The notes beneath the pieces are model-generated. The model did no database searches. It was not told the DNA's origin and saw nothing but the letters and a program-made list of their open reading frames with translations. Of a DNA stretch of 64,000 nt, positions 37,481 to 48,831 are shown piece after piece (positions within the stretch are counted from its first letter, which is position 1; every line of letters begins with the position of its first letter). The position numbers and the translations under genes were made by a program. Where the stretch lies: contig OY727096.1 of NCBI GenBank assembly GCA_963402885.1, forward strand, positions 434,001 to 498,000, in the 5' to 3' direction. The stretch comes from Antedon bifida. Taxonomy: Eukaryota > Echinodermata > Crinoidea > Comatulida > Antedonidae.

Positions 37481-37677
37481 AAATACCGGTTCTCGTCTGA
37501 TCACCAAAGTTAAGCAACGTTGGGTCCGGTAGAACACTTGGTTGGAGAAATAAATCTGGGAATATCGGGTGCTTTTAGTCCTTTGAGGGTCAATAGCGGA
37601 TTGAATATTGATTACAGGAATATCGGGTGCTTTTAGTCCTTTGATGGTCAATAGTGGATTGAATATTGATTACAGGA
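37478..37677 (+). pseudogene. 5S rRNA-like relic with duplicated 3' part
   Basis: AATACCGGTTCTCGTCTGAT, CACCAAAGTTAAGCAACGTT, GGTAGAACACTTGG and GGGAATATCGGGTGCTTTTA follow 5S rRNA order from about base 25 to the 3' end. The 5' part is missing and there are several mutations, so it is not a functional 5S gene. The 3' part plus about 40 bp of flank is duplicated in tandem (60-bp period, 37558-37617 and 37618-37677). The core is of invertebrate rather than vertebrate type. It could be a pseudogene or the head of a 5S-derived SINE. Confidence 0.72.
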
Positions 37678-38819
37678 AGCAAAATGTTCTGCTGGCATAC
37701 ATTTTCCAAAGGGTCTTACTACAGAAAAAAAATTATTTGTGTAAAAAAAACCATTGCTTGTGCTGCACAATGGTACCATGTTCTCTACAATTTCCTATCT
37801 TTTTTGTCGTGACATCAGAGTAGATGAAGGAATCGTGGCCAACCTTCATGTCATTGTCAAAGACGCCGCATGAAAACAAACAATTTTGAATTTTCTTCAA
37901 TAAACACAGAGCTTTTAATCCAAAATTATTTTTTAATTGGGTATATATGTCTTCTATTAGATCAGCCCCTGCATTATTTAATAAAGTCAATATATACCAG
38001 AGGTCATGTACAGAATAGCCGAGTATGTTATGGCATCTGTTACCCACAATTCACGGCGCCAACGCTTAAGATACCAACGCCTACCACATGACATTTGAAA
38101 ATGTTTATCGTCTGATAAATAAATCTCCTGTCAGACAGTTAAAACATTTACAAATCCTCTTTTTAAAGAATTAAATGTTAGTTTACATAAAATATACATT
38201 AATGTTATTTCACTCTACCTGATATTAGCTACCTTGAAACAGATTCCAAGTGTCTCACATTTTACCATCAACTAATTTAAATATATTTTGATTTGCTTTG
38301 TGCAAAACGTGGGTGTTTGTTATTTCTGATTAACTAAAACAACATACTGCTTTAGATAAGTACTTTAAGATATGCATAATTAGTTCTTCTTAGTCTTTTT
38401 ATAGCACACCAAAATATAATATTATATTTTTGGTTTAAATTAATGAGAGTTCGCTTTGATCAATCATAATTTCTATTAAAATGTAAAAGGTGAGAACGAG
38501 GGACAAAAAGGGGAATTTTTAAGTACTTGTTATGATCATTTGTTTGTATGTCTTTATGATGTTTCATTTAACATTTCATTGTTCAAACATACATTTATTT
38601 TTAAATGACATTTCTTTGCTGATAAGGAAGCCAGAAAAAGATCTACATTATTCTTATATTATAAGTAGTATTTGTGTTTAATAACAGGAGAGGGAACACG
38701 ATTTTTGATATTAATAGTGAAATATGTTGATATAATATCCCACGTATATTAGTTCTGAAAGAAACTGTTGAGTTTCTTAATAGTAAAATACACACACATC
38801 TGAATTTTACTAGAGTGAG

Positions 38820-39420
38820 GGGTCTGAGTGTGAACACTAGTGTTACAAAGAGGTCTGATGGCAGTGTGAACACTAGTGTTACAAAGGGGTCTGAGTGTAA
38901 ACACTAGTGTTACAAAGAGGTCTGAGTGTGAACATTAGTGTTATAAAGGGGTCTGAATGTGTAACACTAGTGCTACAAAGGGATTTTAACATGAATCAAG
39001 GGATTTTAATGTGAACACTAGTGTTCCAAAGGGGGATGAACATGAACAATAGTGTTACAAAAGGGTTTGATTGTGAACACTAGTGTTACAAAGGGGTCTG
39101 AATGTGAACACTAGTGTTACAAAGGGATCTGAGTGTGAACACTAGTGTTACAAAGGGGTTTGATTGTGAACACTAGTGTTACAAAAGGGTCTGAATGTGA
39201 ACACTAGTGTTACAAAGGGATTTTAACATGAATCAAGGGATTTTAATGTGAACACTAGTGTTCCAAAGGGGGATGAACATGAACAATAGTGTTACAAAAG
39301 GGTTTGATTGTGAACACTAGTGTTACAAAGGGATCTGAGTGTGAACACTAGTGTTACAAAGGGGTGTGACTGTGAACACTAGTGTTACAAAGGATGATCA
39401 GAGTATACACATTAGTGTTA
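38820..39420. repeat. Minisatellite, 31 bp, with palindromic core
   Basis: The unit combines GTGAACACTAGTGTTACAAA with GGGGTCTGAAT (31 bp). About 18 units are visible. The 12-bp perfect palindrome AACACTAGTGTT is the best-kept part. A higher-order block of 237 bp, marked by GGGATTTTAACATGAATCAA, starts near 38982 and again near 39219. Non-coding; it lies in intron 1. Confidence 0.93.
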
Positions 39421-40065
39421 ATGACATACAGTGATGTTTATCTCTGTATTGTTTGTATATTAATTTCAGCTGTTTCAATAATTTATTCATATGTCAATTA
39501 TATTCACTCAATTACACATTACTTAATAGATTTATTGCACTAAGCATGTGCTGTTATATTGTCACAGATACGACACATTTAAGAATATTCAATGTTCAAT
39601 ATAAATTTAATGTTTTTTTACATAAGCTGTCAAGGTTTTCAAATTTAATGAATATAAAAGCCAAATAAAATCCTTGGATATAAGAAAATTAATTGTCTCG
39701 AAAGAATCCAATAAGTTTAAATTTTTGCATTTCAATTTGATCAGAGTGCGTGATGCGAATATTGAAGTATTTCCTTCAAATTTAGGAATATTTATATATA
39801 TAAGACATGGTATGGTTGATTATAATTAGTCTTTCTAATTTATTTTTATTATTATCTTTCTTATATACTTTTTGACCAGTGCATAACAATTTCATTTCAT
39901 TTTTTTATAGGCCTATAAACTTCAATCAGATTCTATGTTTATGATTGAAATAAAAGTAAAAGCGAGTCCCATATTCTTGGACGTATGTGATTGTGAATAA
40001 ATGAGATTTAGGAGCTCATTGTACTTAAGCCTCTGCATTAATTGTGTGGTAGGATGACCAGTACC

Positions 40066-40165
40066 ATGATGCCTTATCCTCCCTAGTATTTTTCAACCAG
40101 GTACTCATTTACAGTTGAGTAGATTGAAGTCGTTCTCTGGCCTAACCACTCGGCTACCACGATGT
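40066..40165 (-). mobile_element. SINE-3 fragment, tRNA-like head
   Basis: On the minus strand: CATCGTGGTAGCCGAGTGG, then TTAGGCC. This is an A-box very close to tRNA-Ser/Leu type (TAGCCGAGTGGTTAG), followed by body sequence with AATGAGTACCTGGTTG. The B-box is degraded. No tRNA structure closes, so it is a SINE rather than a tRNA gene. Confidence 0.6.
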
Positions 40166-40826
40166 AATGATTGTAATAATTATTATGATTAATTATTATT
40201 TTCTGTTACCCTATCAAAGATCAGCTATAATAATGGTCAACATGACAAATTAAAATCTAAATAAAATTGAAACTGTTCAAAAGACATCTTTCAATGGTGA
40301 TTTCTATATTATAAAGTTGGTATAAAATGAAATAAATACAAAATTATCACTCATTATTTTCTGTTACTCTATCGAAGATCACTTATTAATAATTGGTCAA
40401 CATGCCAAATAAAAATCTAAATAAAACGACATTTTACAATGCTGATTTCTACATTATAAAGTTGGTATAAAATGAAATAAATAGAACAAAATTACCGTGA
40501 CTCAGTGAAAACAACTAGCAATTAAAAGCTATTTTAGGTTTGAAATTTACAATGGGTATTAAGTCTGACTGTACGTCATAACGTAATCATAAATAAGATT
40601 CAGTTTTATGACATATTTTCTTTAAAAAAGTAAAGCTCACCACACATGTGACGTAATAGAAGGTTATACTGTAATAATAATTATCATCTTTATAATAATA
40701 TTAACATAAATCTCACAAAAGGCAAATTACAACTAAATATAAATATGATTTAATCATCGATTTCTATTGGAAAACAACATTATTCATTTCAACATTTTTC
40801 ATAATAAATAAATATAAACATAAAAA

Positions 40827-40926
40827 AATTTGTAATTTTTCAAAATATTCTGTCTTTGTAAAGCGCATTGAGGCTTTCAGCATAATGCGCTTTACAAAGA
40901 CAGAAAATTTTGAAAAATTACAAATT
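40827..40926. repeat. 100-bp snapback, 43-bp arms
   Basis: The left arm starts AATTTGTAATTTTTCAAAAT and ends AAAGCGCATT. The right arm is its exact inverse except for one base. The loop is about 14 nt (GAGGCTTTCAGCAT). The phrase AAGCGCATTGAGGC also occurs alone near 62191, so the hairpin probably arose from an interspersed repeat end. In the pre-mRNA it would form a stable stem. Confidence 0.93.
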
Positions 40927-41714
40927 AAAAAGGTGGGTTTTGAGGAGAGATTTGATTGTTTTTTTTTAAATAATTTGCCTTTTTTTATGTTTATATCAAG
41001 TACCAGTTATTATTATTATTATTATTATAGATTTTTATTGGGAAACATTATTATTTATAGTCACCATTTAAGAGGCAGATGTTATGAGGTCCTCAGTAAT
41101 ACAAATAAATGAACCAGATAATAGAACCAAATGCCAAATTTGATGGGTAAGTCACTGACTTACTGGGTAGTTAAACATGCCCACATGACAAATTCAATTT
41201 GTTTTCTTTTCTTCAGGCTTTACACACATTTTGTTTCAACAACAACATTAACATTATTGCATTTTGGAATAGTTTGACAATCGAAGTTGTCATTTCTGAA
41301 ACCACATTAAAAAACCAATTCAATTTGTTGTAGACATGGGGTTAAAAAGGCACACACCGCCTAAACTTACTCATTATATCTAACTTACTTTAACTAAACT
41401 AAACAACATGGATATTGTTTTAAATACTTCATTTGAATTATGCAATGTTTGTCTATGTATCATGTGCAAATGAATGTTAATGACAGTATCACATGATTAT
41501 GTTATGTCACATTAATAACAACATCAGTTTACATATTATCATGTTGTCTGGCTTCTCAGTTACACTTGATTTATGACCACTGCAGAAATGTTAATTTAAT
41601 TCTATCTCACTTTGTACAAGTTTTTACAGATTAAAAAAAAAATGTATGTCTCAGCTGTATGTGTATAAAATGGTTGAACATGAATTCCTTTTTCAGGGAT
41701 TTTATTCATATCTA

Positions 41715-41838
41715 AAGCTTTGTCTACACTATCAAACTAGTTTGAAAAAAAAGAGTGATGTGCCCAAATATGGTAGTATTATGACATCATGTCCATATAT
41801 AGGCACATCACATTATTTTGTCTTTGTAGACAAAGCTT
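41715..41838. mobile_element. MITE-A copy 7
   Basis: Both TIRs are present (AAGCTTTGTCTACACTATCA; TTTGTAGACAAAGCTT) but the right arm is shortened. One internal unit. An 82-codon plus-strand open frame reads through it and is not a gene. Confidence 0.8.
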
Positions 41839-42057
41839 ACATTAAACATACAGGCCTCAGGCCCTTATATTTTACAAAAGTAAAAGCTAATTAATCTGCA
41901 TTTGTTGCATAATATTTTTTCTTTTTTCGTGGGCAATAAAAACGAGGTTTGCAACCTCTTGTGTAATGTTTTTATTATTAATAGTTTGAACTTAACTTTT
42001 TAAGGAAATGAACAATAAAACTTAGGGATATATTTGGTTCTGATATTTTATAGAGTA

Positions 42058-42166
42058 CAGCACTGTCTACACTATCAAACTTTATGTGATGTGGCCAAAT
42101 ATGTCAGTGATATGACATCATAACATGTTTTTGTCACATAAAGTTTGATAGTGTAAACAGAGCTTT
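42058..42166. mobile_element. MITE-A copy 8, internally deleted
   Basis: TIRs CACTGTCTACACTATCAAAC and GTTTGATAGTGTAAACAGAG are intact; the centre has lost part of the GTGATGTGCCC arm. Confidence 0.85.
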
Positions 42167-42774
42167 AGTTTGACTCAAATACATTCCAGTGCAATTGAGT
42201 ACTAAGATTACCATGTTACATCATCAAAGCTTGCAAATATTTGCGATCAGAATGTAATTTTCAAAAAGAAAATATTCGGTCGGTTTGATATGATGATTTA
42301 TGAAGTGAAATATATTTTATATTTGAATATACTTTGATAAGCTGTAATCTGTTTTAGATAGATAATTACTTCCAACTTCTGCTATTATGAGGAAGCAAAG
42401 GGCAATAACTTGACAGATATTATTTTTAAGTAGACTTAAATTTAGCATTTTAGCATTTTAGCATTTCAATATTAATGAGTATATATTATATTTACTTTAT
42501 GTTTGTGAATATTCAAGTTGGAGATAATATTATAAAATTGATTTTTAAAATCGTAATTAGATTTTGATGCGTTCCACTTGAGGTTGATATCTGATTTCGC
42601 AGGTGTGAGTCACAAAGTATGCGCACTTGGCATGATGAGAAATAAATGGTATAATGTTTGATCATTTTCCTTTATTTAACTGTTTATATTATAACTATAA
42701 TAATTGAAAGTTGCTAGTATTATGCGTTCATTTTATTAATAGGGAGATTTTGATTTACGATGACAAAACCTTAA

Positions 42775-42852
42775 AATATGACATCATCATGTCCATATAT
42801 GGCACATGACATTTTTTAGTCACATAAAGTTTGATAGTGTAGACAAGGCTTT
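42775..42852. mobile_element. MITE-A copy 9, right half only
   Basis: Starts within ATATGACATCATCATGTCC and ends GATAGTGTAGACAAGGCTT. The left TIR is missing. Confidence 0.8.
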
Positions 42853-43482
42853 AGATACTAGTAATGTTGTTCATTGTGCGCATGTGATGTGCTTCCTCAT
42901 TTGAATCCGAGTAGAGTTGACGGTCAAATCCTAGGTCAATGCACAGCAATAGAAGTTCACCAATAATATGCAATAGATGTTTGTTAGACATGACTTAGTA
43001 CAATAATGTATGTAACTAATTTAGAAAATAAGGATACTTACATGTTAAGTGAGGCAAATATCCTGGTAGTAATATTTCCACATGAAACTGGTCGTATAAT
43101 CATAAACTATTCAAATTATAGCCCTTTTTTCTGAGCTAAGCTCACCTGTGAAAAATAATATGCAAATTAGTCACTTTGTTGATCTTATTGTAACAACAAA
43201 AGTTATCAAGATACACAAATTGTTTTCTACATCATAATGCATTTGAATGCATTTAGAGCTGGGTCACACAATAAAATACTGAGCTAATAGAATATCGGTT
43301 ACTTTACAGAGTTATGTGACCAAGGGTTTAACCCAGTGGAAACCAGGCACTCAGTCCTTGTCTTTTTGAACAGATGATTGAGTGTGGTTTGGTGGTCAAC
43401 ACAAAGTGACCATTAAGGAAGATATAAGTTGTACAGTGTTTCATCACCTGTGTACATGCAGGATGCGAGAGCCGCACATCAG

Positions 43483-43615
43483 CAGTGGCGTAAGGCAGAG
43501 GGAAAAGGCCCCTGGATTAGCACACCTAACGGCCCTCCAACACTGGGTAGTTGCGTTGGATTGCTCATGCTCTGGGGCCTCTTAAGCTCTGGGGCACCTG
43601 GATTTAGCCATCACT
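43483..43615 (+). mobile_element. hAT-like terminus fragment
   Basis: Starts GCAGTGGCGTAAGGCAGAGG and includes GGCCCCTGGATTAGC; compare CAGTGGCGTAACGG at 8159. Overlapping plus-strand open frames here are GC-rich repeat translations with no domain. Confidence 0.4.
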
Positions 43616-44339
43616 AATAGTATACAGATTTAATACTGGGTTAAATGATAGAGTACATAGATTTAATCATGGTAACACTTTCGTTCACCTCTATGGTGTT
43701 TTTCCACAAGGCCGTAAGACTTACTGTACATAGTTACTGATAAATGGTATGTGTATTACAAATAATTAATGTGCTACATACTAATGTTTTTTTTTACTCC
43801 TGACATTATTTTAAATGCTCAAGGGTCAATCATGCATGACAACCTAGTACAACATTTTAAACTCTTGTAATTAACGTAAGTGAAGTAAAAAAAAAAATGT
43901 TGCACATACAGCAGCAAAACATAGCCCATGGGTTGAGACAATAATGTACACAGTGACTAGTTGATTATACTTTATCATAGTCATATTGAAACGTTCAAGG
44001 ATTCTGATAACATACTCTACTTATGGCGTTAGACGCATGCACTGACAGAAACTGGTTTGTTATTTGTTAATTCAAAGTCACGTATTCCTGTAGCATGTGA
44101 AGACTTCGTTTAGAGGCAACTTGAAGATGTAGATAACATATCAGCGCTAATATGAAGAAAATTACTTAGGGAAAGATTTGAGAGAATAGCAAACAGTTTG
44201 ATGTAGCAATCTTTTAAGATGGTTAAATACTAACTTAGGGTCATCCTTAAGGTCATTGTCCAGTATCTGACCTCTCGTTATTAGTCAATTTAGTTAAATG
44301 CTTATTTCAAAGCTTCAGTCAGTATTTCTTTTTAAAATT

Positions 44340-44745
44340 TATTATGATAAGTTAAAAGTAGAGGAGGTAGAGGTAGTAATTATCCTCAAGCTCAAATAGA
44401 AACCGAGGAAATTCGGATTAAGCGATTTACGAACCCACAGGAGCAGCGTCTACTTTTTGAATTATGTACCATGTGCTTTAACGTGCACTATGTACACGGG
44501 ACCAACAGCTTTACATCCCATCTGAAGGACGAGGCAATGAGAGTAAAAGCATCTTGCCTAAGGATAGAATCAGTATGGTACAGATAGGCTATCTCATGCC
44601 TACACCATTACTCTCCGGTCTATACAGCAACTGATGCACTATTTCCAGATGGTCTCCAATCCAAGAATGCAACCAGGCCAAACGTTGCTTAACTTCAGTG
44701 ATTGGATGAGAACCAGTGTTGCAATTCGCAGTATGGCAGTATAAA
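44340..44745 (-). mobile_element. SINE-4, 5S rRNA-derived head with SINE body
   Basis: On the minus strand the element starts near 44745 with 5S-like order: CATACTGCGAATTGCAACAC, CATCCAATCACTGAAGTTAA, GCAACGTTTGGCCTGGTTGC, TTGGATTGGAGACCATC. This contains the 5S internal promoter region. The body then has CCTTAGGCAAGATGC, CCTCGTCCTTCAGATGGGAT and GTTGGTCCCGTGTACATAGT. A 5S head with a separate body is the definition of SINE3-type elements. The body phrase is shared with the tRNA-headed SINE-5 at 47850. A minus-strand open frame of 107 codons is the translation of this SINE. Confidence 0.75.
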
Positions 44746-45982
44746 TAAAACATGCAGCCAATTAGCTGAAAACGATTGTTTATAGAGAAAATATATATAT
44801 ATACCATCCAGTACACTCTTTTTCTATAATTGGTATTCCTTGTAAAAAAAATATTTATTATTAATACTAAAAATAGAAAATAAATGAAAACAAATTGACA
44901 AAAATAGAACATTTATTTTAATGATTTCTTTTTAAATTAATATTTTTCCATTTAATTTTAATTTTAGCAAAGTCTGTTGTTCTTAACCTTGATAAAATAA
45001 GATGTACTCAAATTTAAACGTTTTAAAATAACAATTATTGGAATATTTTTATTACAAAATTCTGTGAATTCAATTTTTTGTTACAATATAGAATATAGAA
45101 GTAGATGGTTTGTATTGTGTTTAAACTGAATCAACAACTAAAATGTTTGTATAGAAAACTTGTTGGATATATTATCCAAGATAAGCCGTAGTCTGCTGCT
45201 AATAAAATTCACATAAATTTAGCTTTCTTTACAATTAAGTAAAACCACGTTGTTTTTAGTTTTACATATCACAGTTTTCTTTTGAATTCAGAGAGGTTGA
45301 AAATTGCCATTTTTTAATTAACAACCCAACCGTACAATTTTGTGTTATTTTATTTCAGTTTTTTTCATGTCAAATTTTACTACTAATAATAATTTGAATT
45401 TGAAGCGCCATTGAAACGATCATTGTTTATGGCGCTGTGGACTTTAATATGTTACACTGTTCAACTATAAGGGTCACATGTTATTGCTGCTAATTCAGGC
45501 ACTCTCTCATCTGTCCACTAGTAGTACACCGGGGTAACACCCTACTTGTTTTTAAATTACTAAAAAAACGTAGTTGTTGAAGACATGCCATAGAATGACC
45601 TTTAATGTCCCCATAAAAAAATGTTATGAAGATTTTGTGAACTAAATTGATTAAAGAAGACGACATTTTAATGTACCCCCACGCGCCTAAGACTAATCTA
45701 GAATATGTTATCCTTATTAAGTCACCTACTTAATTTATCATTTTTTAAGAATGTGCTTATTTTTTTTTTCAGTATATATTAGTCTGTGCTCTTAGTCTTA
45801 CTGTGTAATACATCTAAACAATTTATATTGTATTGGTCATTAGACAATTCAATCAACAGAAATAGCTTCAAATTCTTAAAATTGGTTTTTCTGCAAAGGT
45901 CATTAGTTTGATATTTACATAACTGATTCAAGATGAATTTTAAATATCAAGTACACATCATTACTACTCTTAAAATCACTCA

Positions 45983-46143
45983 TTAAACACTTTCCCCATG
46001 AAAAAAATATTTTAAACAAAAATTGTGTTGAATAGGCAATCTGATTTTTTTTATTTTGTTCGGTTTTCGAAAGTGAATAACTAATATTAAAACTACAAAA
46101 TGATTAATTCAAGTTTGTCATGTTTTGGGGGAAATACATCTTT
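45983..46143. mobile_element. MITE-D copy, degraded
   Basis: Ends TTAAACACTTTCCCCATG and GTTTTGGGGGAAATACATC match the D family; the interior keeps AAAGTGAATAACTAATATT. Confidence 0.6.
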
Positions 46144-47154
46144 ATTTATTAAAAGCATAAAAATGTTAAATGTTTCTAAATACTCTTAAACACTCTTATC
46201 ACATTTGCATTGCATATACATCTATGTACTACAATAATTTCAGACTTGTTCTTCTTTTTGTAATGTTTTTTATATACCGGAATAAATAAATAAATAAATC
46301 AGACAAATAAAATTCCATAAATGTGTCAAATCAATTCAAGATTAGAACCTGTGATTTCTTGTTAATAGGATAGGTATCTTCCATTTAACCATAGATGGTG
46401 AAAAAACAATGTCTTCAAAACGTAGCTTTTTCTTTACATTAATTATTTCATATTTGTCATATTTCTCATAAGATAAACGTCAGTATCGTCAGCTGCTGTT
46501 TCAAAAATCGCCCAACCGTAACTGAATTGTCTCAATTTTGTTCTATGAGCTACATTTTGAAATGTTAATTTATGCATATTATAGAATTTTAAGTTTATTA
46601 ATAATTCTAATTGAATGACATTGAACCTATAAGTAGGTTGGCATCATTTTCAAGGTGAATCGTTAGATTTCATAAATTGTTGTGGGCGTCTTTATGTATT
46701 ATGTACTAGTCATAGTATGTGTGTATATTACAATAGAAGTTTAGATAACAAACATTAGACATGAAAAGAATTATTATTATAAGACGTAATTAATGCAGTG
46801 TTGTACATGTGACCTGGTTAACATTGCTTGTGTCCTTTTAGGAAAGAAACTTTCCTCTCTCCATCCAACCGCTTTGGTAAATGAAAAACCAACTGCATTG
46901 ATTACTAGCTGCAACATTATGGAATTATATTTCTATGTGTCTAAAATGTCTGGGGTAATAATGTTTCCAACACTAGAGAATAAAGTTGTTGCAATGTTGT
47001 TTTGCAATTGCAAAAAGTCATGTCACATGGTACTACAGAACATGATGTGGAACATTCAATTTGATTGATTCTTTATTAATGCCTTTTCCTGTCATGAAAA
47101 CGAGCATCTATTCCATGATTATGCAAGTGTAGCAACACTGTGCATTCTATTCTA

Positions 47155-47315
47155 AAGCTCTGTCCACACTATCAAACTAGTTTGACAAAAAAGTGTGATG
47201 TTTCCAAATATGATAGTGATATGCCCAAATATGGTAGTGATATGACATCATCATGTCCATATATGGGCACATCACATGTTTTGTTACATACAATTTGATA
47301 GTGTAGACAGAGCTT
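47155..47315. mobile_element. MITE-A copy 10, two internal units
   Basis: Complete copy with AAGCTCTGTCCACACTATCA and GATAGTGTAGACAGAGCTT ends. Two consecutive CCAAATATG(A/G)TAGTGATATG units, in the reverse sense of copy 1, show a first duplication step. Confidence 0.9.
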
Positions 47316-47849
47316 AAGAGACTTTTGCTGGTGTTTATACCTGTAGTTTCGAAACCACACTTACTTGAGATGGTTATTTGATCATTCTCACCATACTGTA
47401 CAACAATTTATAATTGTCCGCAATTCATGGAATCACAGCATATGCCACAAATTCTTTATGCCTCGAGGAAAATCAAAGATAGTTATCCCTCTGTAATCAA
47501 ATCCATCTCTTCTTATTTCTACGTTCTCCGATTGCGTATTTTGTTTCAGTGGCGTTAACTAATTAAGGATCATACACTGCAGTCTTCATTGTTCTGTCAT
47601 TATTGTTTTCGTTATGAGCAAAATGATTCCTCCTAAGGTCACACTTTTCTTGTTTGCAGTGAAATTTGATCGAAAATGTTATGTATGCAAATTAGATGCA
47701 AATTAGATATGAATAAATTAAAACAATTGATTAAAGTTCCATTAAGTAAATCCAAATATCAAGTGTGATACGTAAACAATGTTCAAAACATTTGATCCGA
47801 TGGCGATTATTGGAATTACATTTTATGATCCAATACAATGCACAAGAAC

Positions 47850-47985
47850 TATATGACGTAATGGTAAAGAAATTGGACTAGCATGGGGGAGGCATGGGTT
47901 CGAGACATGTCTGTGCCATAATGCCAGTAGACAAGATACTGTCATTGTATCGTCCTTCGGTTGGGATATACAGTATCGCACTAAT
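47850..47985 (+). mobile_element. SINE-5, tRNA-derived
   Basis: Plus-strand head: ATGACGTAATGGTAAAGAAA (A-box-like) and CATGGGTTCGAGACATG (B-box GGTTCGAGAC). The body, CAAGATACTGTCATTGTATC then GTCCTTCGGTTGGGATAT, is the same body module as in the 5S-headed SINE-4. The 3' end dissolves into TAACTAACTAACTAA-type sequence, plausible as a simple-repeat tail. Confidence 0.7.
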
Positions 47986-48591
47986 TAATATAACTAACTA
48001 ACTAATATAAGAACTTTATATACAGAACTATGTTATTCATTGTATATTAATAGTCATGTTATTGTTTATAACAATAATGTATTGTGCAATCCACAAATGA
48101 CATCTCAATGTGCTTAGTGATGTGGGGAAAATATAAGTAAAGCAGGAAAAAGTCTACAAACCAAACAAGTTTTCAGAACAAAAACAGAATTCTTGCATCA
48201 TGTTATTATGTATTTTCTATTTGTATTGTTTAAATTTTGGAATTGTTTTATATATATTTAGTATTGTATATTTAGTGTATATTGTACATTTTGTACACTG
48301 CCTTGCAAAAAAAACAAATGCTTGCTTGAGCCTAGTTTTTGTGGTTAACTAAAGCTTATAGATATTAAGAGCAATCTAAGAGTTCTGACAGTGCTCTACT
48401 TGTTGAGTTCAGAGTGTCTATACAAAATATAGTACCGTTACTTTTGATTATCAGATATTGAAAACAGTTTAGAGTGAATTCAACTTGAATATATAGTGGG
48501 TTTTATGACGATCTGAAATAATGAAAATTTAATGCCTTGCACGCTTTACTGCAATTCTATCAGCGTTCTCATCTGTAAGCTACAGATATCT

Positions 48592-48831
48592 TCAAAGCTT
48601 TGCCGAAATCTCGTCGTCTATCAAATCATCAGTGAAACCGTGATGCCAAACAGCAGCATACATATAAGATGGAACTGATTCAAAGATAGAACTTGTAGCT
48701 AATAAATTAATAGAATCAATATCAAAAGAGTTTATTAGTGAAATCAATATTTTATGTGCATCATTTAAAGTAATACATTTGAAATAATCTACATTTATCC
48801 ATTATCCATCATGTATCAATGTTTCTTGTAT
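48592..48831 (-). repeat. Left arm of 200-bp inverted repeat, with a 69-codon open frame
   Basis: Positions 48632-48831 are about 97% identical by eye to the reverse complement of 52978-53182. On the minus strand an open frame without ATG runs from 48801 to a stop at 48592-48594, 69 codons after a TAA. It contains LNDAHKILISLINSFDIDS and SIFESVPSYMYAAVWHHGF, with ordinary amino-acid composition. I do not recognise the protein. It could be an exon fragment of another gene, a retroposed copy or part of an unknown transposon. Confidence 0.7.

Noticed and set aside
37478..37580. Functional 5S rRNA gene
   Set aside because: The first 25 or so bases are missing, there are several disrupting changes, and no T-run terminator follows the expected 3' end.
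44589..44912. 107-codon minus-strand frame ending in a peptide that looks conserved (HLEIVHQLLYRPESNG)
   Set aside because: It is the translation of the 5S-derived SINE; conservation would reflect the repeat and not a protein.
47850..47925. Possible functional tRNA gene (good B-box GGTTCGAGAC)
   Set aside because: No acceptor or anticodon stem can be closed and a SINE body follows, so it was called a tRNA-derived SINE.
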